From the NCBI GenBank assembly GCA_045837725.1, contig JBEWZL010000235.1:186001-250000 (forward strand): DNA of 64,000 nt, read 5' to 3'. Below, one piece after another: positions 62,712 to 64,000 of the stretch; position 1 is the first letter of the stretch; each line of letters opens with the position of its first letter. Source of the DNA: Vermamoeba vermiformis (lineage: Eukaryota > Tubulinea > Echinamoebida). The notes under the pieces are model-generated. The model did no database searches. It saw only the letters and a program-made list of their open reading frames with translations, and was not told the origin of the DNA. The translations under genes and the position numbers were made by a program.

Positions 62712-62939
62712 GGATCCGGAATTGTGACTTTGTAAATAGTGTAATTCTTTTGTATTCGATAAATCTATGATCCCGCAATTCCCGATCTTTGAAGGTACTT
62801 GATTATGAGCTTTCTCTGAAGAGATTCTGTCGGCAAATTATCAAATCACGCAGGAATCTCAAAAAATTTGGTGTGCAATTAAAGTTGCGCACTCCGGACC
62901 GGGAGTTCAATTTTTTCTCTTGTGTGCAAGGCAACAGCA

Positions 62940-64000
62940 ATGGCGGAAGGTTGGACTGTGTTGCCTTTTGACTTGTTTTACCGCGTTGCATTGTGGTGCG
63001 ATGCCAAATCCGTTGCGCGGGCGGGATTAGCATGTCGGACTTGGTTTGACAACTCAAATAGCCAACATATTTGGAAGGTAATGTAAACCTATTCTTTACA
63101 ATGCATTCCTCTCAAGTAAATCCGGTGTTCAATTTCCCCATCAAAATTAATTTTGAAACTAAACAAACAATTTACCAATTGCAAAAACCGTAAATATTAT
63201 ATTGCTCCGAATGATTGTCGATAGCGTAATTAATAAAAAACATTGGATGAAATTTCTAATTTTTTTATTTGGATCAGGTCATGTATGCCAACTACTTGAA
63301 TGGCGAAAAGAAGGATGCGACAGAAGAAGTAGATTGGCATCTGTTAGTAAAGAAAAAATTGGTTAATATTGAATCGAACGCTGAGAAATTACGGTGAGTT
63401 TGCTACATTCACGGGTTGTAACTCAACGACAACTAACTCCGCTTATTGATCAGGTATATAATAAGGACGTTCTCAGTGCGGGAATTCTCAAAATCAAAGC
63501 GACGAGGCTTTTCTAAAGCGTCCTTCGCTGGCAACGAGGCATTACTCAGTTACAAAGAAAACCCGTAAGTTAACGATGTCAGTGGTTAACAACGTAAAGA
63601 TGTTAATATATATTGTTTAGCGGCAATCATGTTGGTCACGAGTTAGTGGATCTGGTCACATGGCAACGAAAGCCTATGGATGCAGTCTTGAAGAACAAAG
63701 CACCCGTGTTTCTAACCAAAGATTTCATCGTCTGCTCGGTATGTTGTAGCTGCTTATGCAATTTAGTAAGCCTTGAAACTAATGAATTTATTACAAATAA
63801 AGCCTATTGACGACCAGATCGGGGAACAGCGAAATCCGTTCCTCGCGGCTTGCACCGTAGTCAACAGGCACAATAATAGGGCCGTAAATTTGAGTATACC
63901 CTTAGGTACGTTTATTTAACAATATATATACAGTTCTGATTCAGTTTCAGCTGGAATCCACGCGCTATTACCCAGTTTTGGTCCGTCTTCGAATATGATT
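62940..64000 (+). CDS. F-box protein, 3' end beyond window
   Basis: Six exons are visible (62940-63077, 63278-63393, 63454-63564, 63621-63738, 63803-63905, 63951 onward). The N-terminus is an F-box: WTVLPFDLFYRVALWCDAKS then RAGLACRTWFDNSNSQHIWK. The next part (WHLLVKKKLVNI, LVDLVTWQRKPMDAVLKN, PVFLTKDFIVC) is unlike any substrate-binding domain I know. It may recruit unknown targets to an SCF ubiquitin ligase. Confidence 0.65.

Overview
This 64-kb window is nuclear DNA from a free-living unicellular eukaryote with a compact, intron-rich genome. Genes lie 0.03-0.4 kb apart on both strands. Introns are mostly 42-60 nt, begin GT (often GTACG or GTAAGT), end AG, and many carry a CTAAC/CTGAC branch-site-like pentamer close to the 3' end. 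The proteins include a Rab8, a PDK1, a WDR6, CHD1 and SMARCC chromatin proteins, a dynactin Arp10, a cAMP-receptor-like seven-helix protein, and F-box/ankyrin/LRR proteins. That mix resembles an amoebozoan, but this is an inference from family content; no rRNA or marker gene here settles it. All coordinates and splice sites were read by eye, and an error of a base is possible in the longest gene models.

Layout. 1-9 kb: COMMD5 (cut by the window edge), GPN3, PDK1 with an internal 33-bp minisatellite, a C2-ankyrin-kinase protein, a small membrane protein, Rab8. 9-15.3 kb: regulatory NAD-isocitrate dehydrogenase subunit, a mitochondrial TPR protein, then three bacterial-looking enzymes in a row: a pyrimidine-dimer-glycosylase-family protein with a nuclear-type tail, a NUDT5-like Nudix hydrolase with an apparent one-base frameshift, and a ROK sugar kinase with an apparent GA-AG intron. 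15.5-25 kb: a dynamin-related GTPase, a 1,671-residue coiled-coil RhoGEF, organellar EF-P. 25-33 kb: SMARCC/SWI3, a Crinkler/RHS-like NTPase with a nuclease-like C-terminus, a seven-helix receptor. 33-43 kb: WDR6, a Zip3/RNF212 meiotic RING protein, an ankyrin/F-box/LRR protein, a secreted protein behind an array of heat-shock-element-like motifs. 43-46 kb: gene-poor. 46-53 kb: CHD1. 53-55.4 kb: intergenic DNA with an 892-bp non-autonomous DNA transposon. 55.4-64 kb: Arp10, USB1, a small putative mitochondrial protein, a membrane SPRY protein, a long ankyrin protein and a truncated F-box protein.

The genes do not form one pathway. Themes are signalling (PDK1, C2-ANK kinase, RhoGEF, receptor, Rab8), chromatin (SMARCC, CHD1), RNA processing (WDR6, USB1) and organelle function (IDH, EF-P, TPR protein). 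Neighbours are often divergent, with five start-to-start gaps of 172-180 bp, or convergent with very short gaps (1 bp between the WDR6 and RNF212 stop codons). Best leads: the eukaryotic pyrimidine-dimer glycosylase relative, the possible GA-AG intron and frameshift in its neighbours, the new MITE, the 23-bp-spaced motif array, and the NTPase-nuclease fusion.
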